Shown here piece after piece: positions 8,959 through 18,279 of a DNA stretch of 64,000 nucleotides. The notes beneath the pieces were generated by a model. That model was not told the origin of the DNA. It did not search any database and saw only the letters and a program-made list of their open reading frames with translations. Position 1 is the stretch's first letter. The number at the start of each line of letters is the position of its first letter. Position numbers and translations under genes: made by a program. This DNA comes from Kosakonia quasisacchari. GTDB taxonomy: Bacteria > Pseudomonadota > Gammaproteobacteria > Enterobacterales > Enterobacteriaceae. The stretch is taken from positions 1-64,000 of the forward strand of contig NZ_SJOP01000021.1 of assembly GCF_004331415.1 (NCBI RefSeq), given 5' to 3'.

Positions 8959-9912
8959 TTAATTCTGCTGCTGGTAAAATTCAGCAAGTGTCATACCGCG
9001 CGCTCTGCCAGCAAGCCATTCAAATAACTGTTCTAGATCTCGATATAGCCCTTCGATCGCAGCCTGATCCTTAAAAGTTGGACTACCGCCAGGCATAAAT
9101 TCCGATGAATGCAGCATAAATTCCACGTATTCATTACCTTGCTGCAGGCTTTTTTGCGCAACATAAATCATCTGTGCTGCATTTCCACCGGAAGGACGAA
9201 GCCAGTTGACCGACGGCGAACGGTATTTACCGCGCAATCGATCATAGCCCTGCTTCATTACGTTGAGCCATGCAGGATGTTTGTATTGAATGCTCATCGG
9301 AACCTCGAGCAACGAACTGGTTCCGGCCTTAGAAATATCATCAACATCAATAAAGTATGCATGCTGCGGGAAATGTTGATAGTCCGTACCGCCTGAACCT
9401 TGCGGAGCGCCTTTAGCGTTACGCCAGTTCACTCGCGGCGTAACAGAGCAGTCAACCTGGTAACCCAGTTCGATGAGCAATTTTGCGTAGTGACTGTCAA
9501 ACGCCCAACGCCCGGCACGATGACTCAACATTTTTGTACTAAACGTATCCTCCAGCAATTGCGTCATAAAATGGACTTTTTCGCGCATTACCGCCAGTGG
9601 ATATTCAATCAGATAGGGTTGCCAGCGCCAGTCATCCCCCGTCAAGTCATGATCGGGGGGGCTATTCCAGGCATGAAGATGCATCCCGACTTCGCCCTGA
9701 CCGCGAGCAATAACATCCTTTGCAAATTCAACAAATGCCGGCGCCGTTGCCATTTCATAATTTGTTAGCCACACGGGTTTAAAATCGAAGCGCTCACACA
9801 GCGACTGGAAACGTGCCAGATAGCGCGCGTTTTCTGTTTTGATTTCGCTGCGATTTTGCCAGAGGTTATCGCCCTCTGTATCGATAGTGATGATAAACGC
9901 TGGTTTACCCAT
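8959..9912 (-). CDS. wabN: LPS core N-acetylglucosamine deacetylase-like protein
   Basis: Resembles Klebsiella WabN, which removes the acetyl group from the outer-core GlcNAc placed by WabH, giving glucosamine. The protein has a polysaccharide deacetylase-like pattern: FIITIDTEGD near the N-terminus supplies the first acidic residues, MHLHAW a histidine pair, and HRAGRWAFD a further conserved block. I chose the ATG at 9912 (317 residues, MGKPAFIITID) because the 37 additional residues of the longer frame precede the conserved domain. It is transcribed opposite to all other core genes here and is divergent from waaQ. No ops/JUMPstart element is visible in the intergenic region. Confidence 0.8.
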   Translation of the reverse strand: MGKPAFIITIDTEGDNLWQNRSEIKTENARYLARFQSLCERFDFKPVWLTNYEMATAPAFVEFAKDVIARGQGEVGMHLHAWNSPPDHDLTGDDWRWQPYLIEYPLAVMREKVHFMTQLLEDTFSTKMLSHRAGRWAFDSHYAKLLIELGYQVDCSVTPRVNWRNAKGAPQGSGGTDYQHFPQHAYFIDVDDISKAGTSSLLEVPMSIQYKHPAWLNVMKQGYDRLRGKYRSPSVNWLRPSGGNAAQMIYVAQKSLQQGNEYVEFMLHSSEFMPGGSPTFKDQAAIEGLYRDLEQLFEWLAGRARGMTLAEFYQQQN

Positions 9913-10065
9913 ATATAGCCCAAGTAAAATAAAGGTCAGCGCTATGTTACGCACTCTCTTAACAATGAGTAAACCCTTACGGATAAAATCCTGAGAATAT
10001 GGAGAAAGAGTGCAAGACAACACCGGGTCTATTAGAATTGCAGGCAGGTTGTTGCCGATAAGACG

Positions 10066-11133
10066 ATGATGAATAATTTACTTAATACGCCCAATTTACG
10101 AATTTTACTGATTAAGCTTCGTCATCATGGTGACATGTTGCTGACAACACCAGTAATACACTCGCTTCGCCAACGTTTGCCAGAAGCGCAGATTGATGTA
10201 CTGCTTTACGAAGAGACACGCGACATGTTGGCAGCGCATCCAGCGATTAATACTATTTATGGTATCGATCGCAAATGGAAGCAGTTGGGTACACTCAAAC
10301 ATTTGCAAAAGGAGTGGCAACTGCTGCGTGTTCTCAGAGATCAGCATTACCATCTGGTGATAAACCTTGCAGATCAATGGCGTAGCGCTATCGTTACCCG
10401 CTTTACCGGCGCTCCCGTTCGCCTTGGATTCGGCTTCAACAAACGCAAAAAAGCCTTTTGGCGCTTCTGCCATACGGAACTGGTTTCTGTTGCAAACCAC
10501 AATGTAATGCATACCGTTGAGCAGAATCTGTCCATCCTTACTCCCTTTTCCATTGCTCCCGTTTCACATGTGACCATGAGTTACAGTGCGGACGACTGGA
10601 ATTTCGCTCAACAAAAGCTGACAGCACAAGGCGTCGGAGACTGCTACATCGTTATTCAGCCGACATCCCGCTGGTTCTTTAAATGTTGGGACGAAAGCAA
10701 AATGGCGCAAACTATCACTGCGCTGCAGCAGGCAGGCCGTTTCATTGTGTTGACGGCCGGGCCGGATAAGAAAGAGCTTGCTATGGTCGACAGAATCCTC
10801 AGCGCGTCACCGCAAACCGGTGTTGTCTCTCTGGCAGGCCAGCTCTCGCTGCGTCAGCTTGCTTCACTGATTGATCATGCCGACCTGTTTATCGGTGTCG
10901 ATTCTGTTCCCATGCATATGGCCGCTGCACTGCAAACACCTTGCATAGCGCTTTTCGGCCCTTCCAAGCTCACTTTCTGGTCACCCTGGCAGGTTAATGG
11001 CGAGGTTATCTGGGCAGGTGATTATGGGCCGCTTCCTGATCCCGACGCTGTTGACACGAAAACCAGCGAACGTTATCTCGACGCGATACCGGTCGGTGCG
11101 GTTGTCGCTGCGGCGAAGAGGTACCTTGCATGA
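10066..11133 (+). CDS. waaQ: LPS core heptosyltransferase III
   Basis: GT9 enzyme that adds the branch heptose to HepII of the inner core. It has the RILLIKLRHHGDMLLTTPV segment characteristic of WaaQ, an IQPTSRWFFKCW donor-side motif and GVDSVPMHMAAAL near residue 280. The 355-residue length is normal. Two consecutive ATG codons start the frame and either could be used. It heads the waaQ-wabG-wabH operon and overlaps wabG by 4 bp. Confidence 0.87.
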   Translation: MMNNLLNTPNLRILLIKLRHHGDMLLTTPVIHSLRQRLPEAQIDVLLYEETRDMLAAHPAINTIYGIDRKWKQLGTLKHLQKEWQLLRVLRDQHYHLVINLADQWRSAIVTRFTGAPVRLGFGFNKRKKAFWRFCHTELVSVANHNVMHTVEQNLSILTPFSIAPVSHVTMSYSADDWNFAQQKLTAQGVGDCYIVIQPTSRWFFKCWDESKMAQTITALQQAGRFIVLTAGPDKKELAMVDRILSASPQTGVVSLAGQLSLRQLASLIDHADLFIGVDSVPMHMAAALQTPCIALFGPSKLTFWSPWQVNGEVIWAGDYGPLPDPDAVDTKTSERYLDAIPVGAVVAAAKRYLA

Positions 11134-12257
11134 AACGTCATCGTCTGGCTATTGTTCGACAAAAATATCGTCCTGATGGTGGCGCGGAGCGCTTTGTCTC
11201 GCGGGCGCTTATGGCGCTTGGGAATCAGGATCTTGAATTAAACGTTATTACCCGAGAGTGGCAGGGGGAGCAACAGGACGACTGGCATATCCATATATGC
11301 AACCCCGTCAAATGGGGACGTATTAGCCGGGAAAGAGGGTTTGCTAACGCTGCGCGTGCGCTATGGCAAGAGCAGCAATTTGATATCGTTCAGAGCCACG
11401 AGCGTATTGCAGGTTGCGATATTTATCGTGCCGGTGATGGGGTGCATCAAAGGTGGCTCCAGCAGCGTTCGCGAATCCTTCCCGGGTGGCGTGCAAAAAT
11501 GCTGATGCATGACCGCTACCACCGCTATGTTATGCGCGCAGAACAAGACATGTACCAATCGTCTGAGCTTAAAGCAGTCATCTGCAATGCGGAGATGATT
11601 AAGCGAGAGATTGTCGAAGATTTTGGCGTTGACGCAAATAAGATTCACGTCATTTATAATTCAATAGATTCCAGCCGTTTCATTCCAGCAGACAACGCGC
11701 AGCGCAAGGCGTTGCGTAAGCAGTACGGACTACCAGCAACTGCAACTGTTTTATGTTTTATTGGATCGGGTTTTGAACGAAAAGGCCTCGCCGCGGCAAT
11801 TGAGGCGATAGCAGGCACGACAGCTTATCTTATTGTTGTAGGCCAGGATAAAGCGGCAAGGCGTTATCAGGCGCTCGCCCAATCTCTTGGTTGCAAAGGG
11901 CAGATTAGGTTTATGGGTATGCAAAAAGAGACGTTGCCCTTTTATCAACTTTCCGATGCTCTGCTGCTACCAACGCTGTATGATCCTTTTCCTAACGTCA
12001 TTCTGGAAGCAATGGCATGTGGTTTACCAGTTATCACTTCGGAGAGTTGCGGTGGCGCGGAATTTATAGAACAAGGCCATAATGGTTTCTTCTGTAATGC
12101 GCTTGATATTGGCAGTTTAAGAGAAGCGGTGATGTCCATTCCTTCACTTGAACATAATAATGAAATGGGCATGAAAGCCCGCGATAAGGTTAAGGACTCG
12201 ACCCCAGGAAAGCTGTCAAGCCAGCTCATTTCGCTTTATCAAAATATTCTGGATTAA
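11130..12257 (+). CDS. wabG: LPS core galacturonosyltransferase (WabG-type GT4)
   Basis: Family 4 retaining glycosyltransferase resembling Klebsiella WabG, which attaches galacturonic acid to HepII in place of the E. coli first glucose. The N-terminus RLAIVRQKYRPDGGAERF contains the glycine-rich acceptor loop, and YDPFPNVILEAMACGLPV near residue 285 is the GT4 E-x7-E donor-binding motif. The 375-residue length fits. It overlaps waaQ by 4 bp (ATGA) and is followed 1 bp later by wabH. The alternative name WaaG would apply if the donor were glucose, but the sequence follows the Klebsiella form. Confidence 0.82.
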   Translation: MKRHRLAIVRQKYRPDGGAERFVSRALMALGNQDLELNVITREWQGEQQDDWHIHICNPVKWGRISRERGFANAARALWQEQQFDIVQSHERIAGCDIYRAGDGVHQRWLQQRSRILPGWRAKMLMHDRYHRYVMRAEQDMYQSSELKAVICNAEMIKREIVEDFGVDANKIHVIYNSIDSSRFIPADNAQRKALRKQYGLPATATVLCFIGSGFERKGLAAAIEAIAGTTAYLIVVGQDKAARRYQALAQSLGCKGQIRFMGMQKETLPFYQLSDALLLPTLYDPFPNVILEAMACGLPVITSESCGGAEFIEQGHNGFFCNALDIGSLREAVMSIPSLEHNNEMGMKARDKVKDSTPGKLSSQLISLYQNILD

Positions 12258-12258
12258 T

Positions 12259-13362
12259 ATGCGTATCCTGATGATCATTGATGGCTTGCCCGGTGGCGGC
12301 GCAGAGAAAACGGTTCTCACGCTCTCCAGCGGTTTAATGGATCTGGGCCACCAGGTCTCGCTTTTCTCACTGCGTAAAGTATGTGATTACCCGATCCCCG
12401 AAGGATTGGATTATCAGGTCGTCCAGGATAAGTGCAAAAAACCCTGGCGTAAGCTCACAGAGATACCTCGCAGGGCAAAATTGTTAGATGAAGCGATTAC
12501 GGCGGCAGAGCGCAGTGGGAAATTTGATATTATTTTTTCCCACCTGCATAAAACCGACCGTATCGTTGCCCATAGCCGTGTGCTTGCTCGCGACAAAGTC
12601 TGGTTTTGTATCCACGGCATGTTCTCGTTCTCCTATCTTTGTCACCGAGGCGCTTTTTCGCGCTGGTTAAAGCACCTGAAGATTCGTCACACCTACGAAA
12701 ACCGCAACGTAGTGGCTGTCTCGTCAGCCGTGCTGCACGATCTTTCCGACACGCTAGCAATTCCTTTACGTCGCAGTGAGGTGATCCACAACCCTTTTGA
12801 CATTGACGCTATCCAGGAACTGGCTGAGCAGCCGTTTGAAATGCAGGGTCAGGACTACTTAATCCACGTTGGACGTTTCCACGAGCACAAAAGGCACGAC
12901 CGTCTGCTACGGGCGTATGCTCTGAGCAAAATCGAATCACCTTTAGTCATGATGGGCAATGGCTCCGAGGAAAGGATTGCCCAGTTAATAGCGCTTGCAG
13001 AGAATCTGGGAATTTCTAATAGGGTCATATTCCGAGCCTTTGCACCTAACCCCTATCCCTGGATTAAGGGCGCCCGCCTTTTAGTGCTCAGTTCGGATTG
13101 TGAAGGGTTTGGGAATGTTCTGGTCGAGGCGATGATCTGCCAGACGTCTCCAGTCAGCACTAACTGCCCGGGCGGACCTGCGGAGATTTTGACGGGACAG
13201 CTTGCCCGGGGGCTTAGCGACTTGAGCGACGAGTCACTGGGAAAAACCTTGTCTGATATCTACAGCCATGATGCCCCGAACATTGATAGCGAATTAATTT
13301 CATCCTACGGTATTAACGCAATTTGCCAGCAGTATCTTGCGCTGGCGGAAGAGAATAAATAA
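12259..13362 (+). CDS. wabH: LPS core N-acetylglucosaminyltransferase (WabH-type GT4)
   Basis: Family 4 glycosyltransferase of 367 residues resembling Klebsiella WabH, which adds GlcNAc to the outer-core galacturonic acid. It starts MRILMIIDGLPGGGAEKTVL with the glycine-rich loop, has the HVGRFHEHKRHDRLL motif at the start of the C-terminal Rossmann domain, and SDCEGFGNVLVEAM as the donor-binding E-x7-E element. With wabG and the divergent wabN it makes a coherent GalA-GlcN core branch. It is 1 bp after wabG. Confidence 0.8.
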   Translation: MRILMIIDGLPGGGAEKTVLTLSSGLMDLGHQVSLFSLRKVCDYPIPEGLDYQVVQDKCKKPWRKLTEIPRRAKLLDEAITAAERSGKFDIIFSHLHKTDRIVAHSRVLARDKVWFCIHGMFSFSYLCHRGAFSRWLKHLKIRHTYENRNVVAVSSAVLHDLSDTLAIPLRRSEVIHNPFDIDAIQELAEQPFEMQGQDYLIHVGRFHEHKRHDRLLRAYALSKIESPLVMMGNGSEERIAQLIALAENLGISNRVIFRAFAPNPYPWIKGARLLVLSSDCEGFGNVLVEAMICQTSPVSTNCPGGPAEILTGQLARGLSDLSDESLGKTLSDIYSHDAPNIDSELISSYGINAICQQYLALAEENK

Positions 13363-13373
13363 TTAGGTTTCAT

Positions 13374-14363
13374 ATGCAAATTTCAACACCAATATTAAGC
13401 GTGGTGGTCGCTGTTTATAACGGCGAAGCATTCCTCGACCAATTTTTCACCTGTCTTGCCGCGCAAAAAATCGACAACATGGAAGTGATCATTGTTAATG
13501 ATGGCTCTACGGATGGATCTATGCAGATTGTTGAGCAGTGGCGCGATCGCCTACCGCAATTGCAGGTTATTGAGCAGGAAAATCTGGGTGTGTCAGTTGC
13601 CCGCAATACCGGACTTGCCCAGGCAAAGGGAAAATATCTCTCTTTTCCAGATATTGATGACATTTTTCAAGCCGGGATGTATCAGAGCCTGCTTGATATG
13701 GCCGTCGCCGGTAATCTAGATGTTGCAACCTGTAACGGCAATTATGTTTGGGAAAACAATAAAAAACCAACCCGCCCGATTTTTCCACCTGAAAAGTTAC
13801 AATCAACGGATGTGCTGACTGGCCCTGCATGGTTTAAACAGGCTCTGGATTCTCGTAAATTTCTGCATGTTACCTGGTTAAATATCTATCGCCACGATTT
13901 CATTCGTCAACATGGATTTCGTTTCGAGCCGGGTCTTCGTCACCAGGATATTCCATGGACCACTGAGGTCTTACTTGCCGCAGAGCGCGTGCAATACACC
14001 AGCGAGCAATTTTACGATTACTACATCCATTCGGCTTCTGTATCGCATATGCCGGATACTGACGACACGCTTATTCGATCGGCGCGCCACTATATGAAGA
14101 TCTTGCAAATGCTGGAGGCAATCAATCAGCGTTATGCAGATAAGGTAAAAAATATTCCGGCCTGCTACTGGCAGATAGCTAAAGAAGGGCTCGGTATCAT
14201 CCATACCTTTGATAACATGAAGGATGAAGAAAAAAAGACGATGATCATCAGCGAGTTTTTCGAGAAAGGAATCTGGAAACTCATCTGGAAAAATGCAAAA
14301 AGTCTACGTTTGCGCTGGCGCCTTGGCCGCCGCTACTTCCGTTTAAAAAGGTATCTGGCATAA
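13374..14363 (+). CDS. glycosyltransferase family 2 protein, LPS core
   Basis: A 329-residue GT-A transferase. It has SVVVAVYNGEAFLDQF at the N-terminus and VNDGSTDGS near residue 40. The metal-binding region reads PDIDD, one step from the usual DxDD pattern. The basic C-terminal tail rich in K and R suggests peripheral membrane binding. It lies between wabH and waaA in the core operon, a place where Klebsiella also carries a family 2 enzyme. I cannot name the sugar transferred. An AGG seven bases upstream supports the ATG. Confidence 0.78.
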   Translation: MQISTPILSVVVAVYNGEAFLDQFFTCLAAQKIDNMEVIIVNDGSTDGSMQIVEQWRDRLPQLQVIEQENLGVSVARNTGLAQAKGKYLSFPDIDDIFQAGMYQSLLDMAVAGNLDVATCNGNYVWENNKKPTRPIFPPEKLQSTDVLTGPAWFKQALDSRKFLHVTWLNIYRHDFIRQHGFRFEPGLRHQDIPWTTEVLLAAERVQYTSEQFYDYYIHSASVSHMPDTDDTLIRSARHYMKILQMLEAINQRYADKVKNIPACYWQIAKEGLGIIHTFDNMKDEEKKTMIISEFFEKGIWKLIWKNAKSLRLRWRLGRRYFRLKRYLA

Positions 14364-14430
14364 GGTATAGCTTTAGCCGCCCTAAATGCTTAGAATTTGC
14401 CCGCCGAATCTTAAAAAAACGGATAGTCGC

Positions 14431-15705
14431 TTGGAATTGTTGTATACCACCCTGCTTTACTTAATTCAGCCTCTGGTGTGGTTGCGATTATTACTTCGCA
14501 GCCGCAAAGCCCCTGCTTACCGCAAACGCTGGGCTGAACGCTATGGTTTTTGTCGTAACAAAGTGAAGCCGGACGGTATTCTGCTGCATTCCGTCTCCGT
14601 GGGAGAAACGCTGGCGGCGATCCCGCTGGTACGCGCGCTGCGCCATCGCTACCCTTCGCTGCCCATCACTGTGACCACCATGACGCCAACCGGCTCGGAA
14701 CGGGTGATGTCTGCGTTCGGCAAAGACGTACATCATGTCTATCTCCCTTACGATCTGCCCTGCGCCATGAACCGTTTCCTCAATAGCGTTCGCCCGAAGC
14801 TGGTGATCGTGATGGAAACCGAACTGTGGCCGAACATGATTTCCGCGCTGAAAGCGCGCCAAATCCCACTGGTTATCGCTAACGCACGGCTGTCAGAACG
14901 CTCGGCAAAAGGTTACGGCAAGTTGGGCAAATTTATGCGCCGCCTGCTGAGCAAAATTACGCTGATTGCCGCACAAAACCAGGAAGATGCCGACCGTTTT
15001 CTTCAATTAGGCTTAAAGCGCAGCCAGTTGACCGTGACCGGCAGCCTGAAATTTGATATCTCCGTGACGCCAGAACTCGCCGCCCGCGCGATAACTCTCC
15101 GTCGCCAGTGGGCGCCACGCCGCCAGGTGTGGATTGCCACCAGTACACACGATGGTGAAGAAGCGATTATTTTACAGGCGCACCGCAAACTGCTGGAAAC
15201 CTTCCCTGATTTACTGTTGATCCTGGTACCTCGCCACCCGGAACGCTTCCCGGATGCGCGCAATTTGACGCAGAAAGCCGGGTTCAGCTACACCTTGCGC
15301 AGCTCGGGTGAAATTCCATCCGGCAGCACGCAAGTGGTGATTGGCGACACCATGGGTGAACTGATGATGCTGTACGGCATCGCCGATCTGGCGTTTGTTG
15401 GCGGCAGCCTGGTCGAGCGCGGCGGCCATAACCCGCTGGAGCCCGCAGCGCACGCGATTCCCGTGTTGATGGGACCGCATACATTTAATTTCAAAGATAT
15501 CTGCGCACGCTTGCAAGAAGCGGAAGGGTTGATCACCGTCACCGATGCGGATTCGCTGGTGAAAGAGGTTTCAACGCTGCTGACGGATGAAGATTACCGT
15601 TTATGGTATGGCCGTCACGCCGTGGAAGTGCTGCACCAGAATCAGGGTGCGCTGGTTCGTCTGCTGCAACTTCTGCAACCGTATTTGCCTCAGCGGAGCC
15701 ACTAA
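14431..15705 (+). CDS. waaA: 3-deoxy-D-manno-octulosonic acid (Kdo) transferase
   Basis: Bifunctional family 30 glycosyltransferase that adds two Kdo residues to lipid IVA, essential for LPS. A membrane anchor sits at the N-terminus, followed by LHSVSVGETLAAIPL with the catalytic glutamate, METELWPN, and the C-terminal HTFNFKDICARL and GGHNPLEPAAH donor-binding regions. The frame opens at an ATG at 14386 (439 residues), but homology begins at the LELLYT block. I prefer the TTG at 14431, which is preceded by GGAT at a suitable distance and gives 424 residues, close to the usual 425. Its stop codon overlaps the waaE start by one base. Confidence 0.93.
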   Translation: MELLYTTLLYLIQPLVWLRLLLRSRKAPAYRKRWAERYGFCRNKVKPDGILLHSVSVGETLAAIPLVRALRHRYPSLPITVTTMTPTGSERVMSAFGKDVHHVYLPYDLPCAMNRFLNSVRPKLVIVMETELWPNMISALKARQIPLVIANARLSERSAKGYGKLGKFMRRLLSKITLIAAQNQEDADRFLQLGLKRSQLTVTGSLKFDISVTPELAARAITLRRQWAPRRQVWIATSTHDGEEAIILQAHRKLLETFPDLLLILVPRHPERFPDARNLTQKAGFSYTLRSSGEIPSGSTQVVIGDTMGELMMLYGIADLAFVGGSLVERGGHNPLEPAAHAIPVLMGPHTFNFKDICARLQEAEGLITVTDADSLVKEVSTLLTDEDYRLWYGRHAVEVLHQNQGALVRLLQLLQPYLPQRSH

Positions 15706-16475
15706 TGTCCAAACGCTTGTCGGTGGTAATGATCGCCAAAAACGCGGCGGATCTGCTGCCTGATTGCCTGGCATCTGTTGTCTGGGCCGATGAAATCGTG
15801 CTGCTGGATTCCGGCAGTAGCGACGACACGGTTGGCATTGCCAGCCGCGCAGGTGCCAAAGTCTTCACTCATACCGACTGGTCGGGTTACGGCGTACAGC
15901 GCCAGCTGGCGCAGCGCTATGCCAGCGGCGATTACATCCTGATGCTCGATACCGACGAACGCGTGACCCCTGAGCTCGCAGAGCAAATTCGTGCGACGCT
16001 CGCCGCGCCACAACCAGGCGCCGTTTACAGCATTGCCCGCCGTAACTATTTCCTTGGTCGCTTTATGCGCCACAGCGGCTGGTATCCGGATCGTGTTACC
16101 CGCCTGTACGAGCGCGAGCGCTATCAGTACAACGGCAATCTGGTGCATGAGTCGCTGGATGCGCCGCAAGCGCCGGTTATTGCGCTCAGTGGTGATTTGC
16201 TGCATTTGACCTGCCGGGATTTCGCCAGCTTTCAGCGTAAACAGTTCAATTACGCCACGGCGTGGGCACAGGAACGCCATCAGCGCGGTAAAAAAACGTC
16301 GCTACCGGGGATTTTCGCGCATACTTTGGGCGCATTCGCCAAAACGTTGTTACTGCGCGGCGGCGTGCTGGATGGAAAACAGGGCTGGCTGCTGGCGGTG
16401 GTAAACGCGCAGTATACTTTCAATAAATACACCGAGCTGTGGGCGCTGAACCACGGTTATTCAGAGAAAGAATAA
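15705..16475 (+). CDS. waaE: LPS core beta-1,4-glucosyltransferase WaaE
   Basis: Family 2 glycosyltransferase resembling WaaE (KdtX) of Klebsiella and Serratia, which adds glucose to HepI of the inner core. The first residues MSKRLSVVMIAKNAADLLPD form the nucleotide-binding strand, LLDSGSSDDT and MLDTDERV give the metal-binding acidic motifs, and RRNYFLGRFMRHSGWYPD is a conserved block of this family. The frame extends 34 codons upstream inside waaA, but the ATG at 15705 overlaps the waaA stop (TAATG) and gives the conserved 256-residue protein. coaD follows 3 bp after its stop. Confidence 0.9.
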   Translation: MSKRLSVVMIAKNAADLLPDCLASVVWADEIVLLDSGSSDDTVGIASRAGAKVFTHTDWSGYGVQRQLAQRYASGDYILMLDTDERVTPELAEQIRATLAAPQPGAVYSIARRNYFLGRFMRHSGWYPDRVTRLYERERYQYNGNLVHESLDAPQAPVIALSGDLLHLTCRDFASFQRKQFNYATAWAQERHQRGKKTSLPGIFAHTLGAFAKTLLLRGGVLDGKQGWLLAVVNAQYTFNKYTELWALNHGYSEKE

Positions 16476-16478
16476 GCG

Positions 16479-16958
16479 ATGAGCACAAAAGCGATTTATC
16501 CCGGCACCTTTGACCCCATCACCAACGGGCATATTGATATTGTGACCCGCGCCGCCACGATGTTTGGTGAAGTGGTGTTAGCGATTGCCGCCAGCCCAAG
16601 CAAAAAACCGCTGTTTGACCTGTCAGAGCGCGTGGCGTTAGCGCAAGCAGCGACGGCGCATCTGCCGAATGTTTCCGTGGTAGGGTTCAGCGATTTGATG
16701 GCCAATTTTGCCCGTGCCCAGCAGGCAAACATCCTCATTCGCGGCTTGCGGGCGGTGGCGGATTTTGAATATGAGATGCAGTTGGCGCATATGAACCGCC
16801 ATCTGATGCCGGAGCTGGAGAGCGTGTTTCTGATGCCATCAAAAGAGTGGTCGTTTATCTCTTCTACGCTGGTCAAAGAAGTGGCGCGCCATCATGGCGA
16901 TGTCACCCACTTTCTGCCGCCAGACGTTCACCAGGCGCTGTTAGAGAAGCTTAAGTAA
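16479..16958 (+). CDS. coaD: phosphopantetheine adenylyltransferase
   Basis: Adenylates 4'-phosphopantetheine to dephospho-CoA, the penultimate step of coenzyme A synthesis. The 159-residue protein starts with YPGTFDPITNGH, containing the nucleotidyltransferase T/HxGH motif, and has the WSFISSTLVKEVA segment corresponding to the family's ISSTLVRE signature. It is the last gene of the waa operon, as is usual in enterobacteria, and is convergent with mutM. Confidence 0.97.
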   Translation: MSTKAIYPGTFDPITNGHIDIVTRAATMFGEVVLAIAASPSKKPLFDLSERVALAQAATAHLPNVSVVGFSDLMANFARAQQANILIRGLRAVADFEYEMQLAHMNRHLMPELESVFLMPSKEWSFISSTLVKEVARHHGDVTHFLPPDVHQALLEKLK

Positions 16959-16964
16959 GCTTCT
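16945..16964. terminator. hairpin between convergent coaD and mutM
   Basis: An 8-bp perfect stem, AGAAGCTT with AAGCTTCT, encloses a 4-base loop across the coaD stop codon. It lies between convergent genes, which suggests transcription termination, but the following T-run is weak (CTCTTATTTCT). Confidence 0.4.
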
Positions 16965-16969
16965 GGCTC

Positions 16970-17779
16970 TTATTTCTGGCATTGCCGGCAATAAAATGTT
17001 GAGCGCTGAGCATGCTTTGCGGCAATGACAGGCGTACCGCAAACGCGACAAGGCTTCCCTTCCCGACCATACACCTGCAACTCCTGAGCGAAATAGCCCG
17101 GTTTGCCGTCGCTTTGCAAAAAGTCTTTTAGCGTAGTTCCGCCCTGTTCAATAGAGCGCAGCAGCACCGCTTTGATCACCCGCACCAGGATTTCGCACTC
17201 CTGCGCCGAGAGCGACGACGCCAGCCGATCGGGATGGATCCCGGCGGCAAACAGCGATTCGCTGGCGTAGATATTCCCCACGCCGACCACCAGCTTGTTA
17301 TCCATGAGCCAGGGTTTAATGGCGGTTTTCTTCTTCACGCATTTCTGCTGGAAATAGTCAGCGTTGAAAGCGTCGCTGAGCGGCTCCGGGCCGAGATGCG
17401 CCAGCACATTGTGACCTTCCAGCTCTTTCGTCCACAGCCACGCGCCAAAACGACGCGGATCGGTGTAGCGCAGCACTTTGCCGTTGCTCATCACCAAATC
17501 GACGTGGTCGTGTTTTTCTGCGGGTAAATCATGGGGAAGAATGCGCAGGCTACCGGACATGCCAAGATGAATAATGATCCAGCCGTCAGGCAATTCGAGC
17601 AGCAAATATTTGGCGCGGCGCTGAACACTCAGAACCGGTTTGTCGCTCAGGCTATGGATCTCTTCGGAAACTGGCCAGCGCAATCGCCCGTTGCGCACCA
17701 CCGCATGAAGAATGGTTTCGCCAACGAGGTGCGGCTCAATACCTCTGCGGCTGGTTTCGACTTCGGGTAATTCAGGCAT
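16970..17779 (-). CDS. mutM: formamidopyrimidine/5-formyluracil DNA glycosylase
   Basis: Base-excision repair enzyme removing 8-oxoguanine and formamidopyrimidines. The 269-residue protein starts MPELPEVET: after methionine removal, P2 is the catalytic nucleophile and E3 the acid. K57 of the family corresponds to the RRAKYLLLEL block. The C-terminus carries a four-cysteine zinc finger (CRVCGTPV and FYCRQC). It is on the opposite strand to coaD and downstream of rpmG, from which a strong hairpin separates it. Confidence 0.97.
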   Translation of the reverse strand: MPELPEVETSRRGIEPHLVGETILHAVVRNGRLRWPVSEEIHSLSDKPVLSVQRRAKYLLLELPDGWIIIHLGMSGSLRILPHDLPAEKHDHVDLVMSNGKVLRYTDPRRFGAWLWTKELEGHNVLAHLGPEPLSDAFNADYFQQKCVKKKTAIKPWLMDNKLVVGVGNIYASESLFAAGIHPDRLASSLSAQECEILVRVIKAVLLRSIEQGGTTLKDFLQSDGKPGYFAQELQVYGREGKPCRVCGTPVIAAKHAQRSTFYCRQCQK

Positions 17780-17811
17780 CTCGTCTCCGGTTTATGGATG
17801 GTCAGAAATGC

Positions 17812-17838
17812 AAAAACCCCGACAGTGCGGGGTTTTTG
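17812..17838 (-). terminator. rho-independent terminator after rpmBG
   Basis: AAAAACCCC and GGGGTTTTT arms enclose a GACAGTGC loop, followed by a T-run on the minus strand (and on the plus strand). It lies 16 bp beyond the rpmG stop and separates the rpmBG operon from mutM. Confidence 0.85.
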
Positions 17839-17854
17839 TTCAAGAAGACTAAAA

Positions 17855-18022
17855 TTATTTGATTTTAGCTTCTTTGTACAGCACGTGCTGACGGACAACT
17901 GGATCGAATTTTTTCAGTTCCAGTTTTTCCGGCTTAGTACGTTTGTTCTTCGTGGTGGTGTAGAAGTGACCAGTACCAGCGGAAGAAACCAGCTTGATTT
18001 TCTCACGAATACCTTTAGCCAT
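17855..18022 (-). CDS. rpmG: 50S ribosomal protein L33
   Basis: A 55-residue basic ribosomal protein, MAKGIREKIKLVSSAGTG at the start and ending KEAKIK, equal to E. coli L33. It lacks the cysteine pairs of the zinc-binding paralogues, as in other enterobacteria. It lies 20 bp downstream of rpmB and forms a two-gene operon with it, ending at the hairpin near 17825. Confidence 0.98.
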   Translation of the reverse strand: MAKGIREKIKLVSSAGTGHFYTTTKNKRTKPEKLELKKFDPVVRQHVLYKEAKIK

Positions 18023-18042
18023 GATTTATATCCTCTAAGTAC

Positions 18043-18279
18043 TTAGTACTTTTCGCCACGGGCACGCAGTTCAGACAGAACTGTATCAATGCCTTTCTTA
18101 TCGATTACACGCATACCTTTAGCAGATACACGCAGGGTGACAAAACGCTTTTCGCTCTCAACCCAGAAACGGTGAGAGTGCAGGTTCGGCAGGAAACGGC
18201 GTTTAGTCGCGTTCAGTGCGTGGGAACGGTTGTTACCGGTCACCGGACGCTTGCCAGTAACTTGGCAGACTCGGGACAT
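18043..18279 (-). CDS. rpmB: 50S ribosomal protein L28
   Basis: A 78-residue ribosomal protein, MSRVCQVTGKRPVTGNN at the start, equal in length to E. coli L28. It is the first gene of the rpmBG operon. The 216 bp upstream, up to radC, should contain the promoter; I could not pick a clear -35/-10 pair. Confidence 0.98.
   Translation of the reverse strand: MSRVCQVTGKRPVTGNNRSHALNATKRRFLPNLHSHRFWVESEKRFVTLRVSAKGMRVIDKKGIDTVLSELRARGEKY

Noticed and set aside
9913..10065. JUMPstart/ops element expected before waaQ
   Set aside because: The GGCGGTAG core is absent from the whole wabN-waaQ interval.
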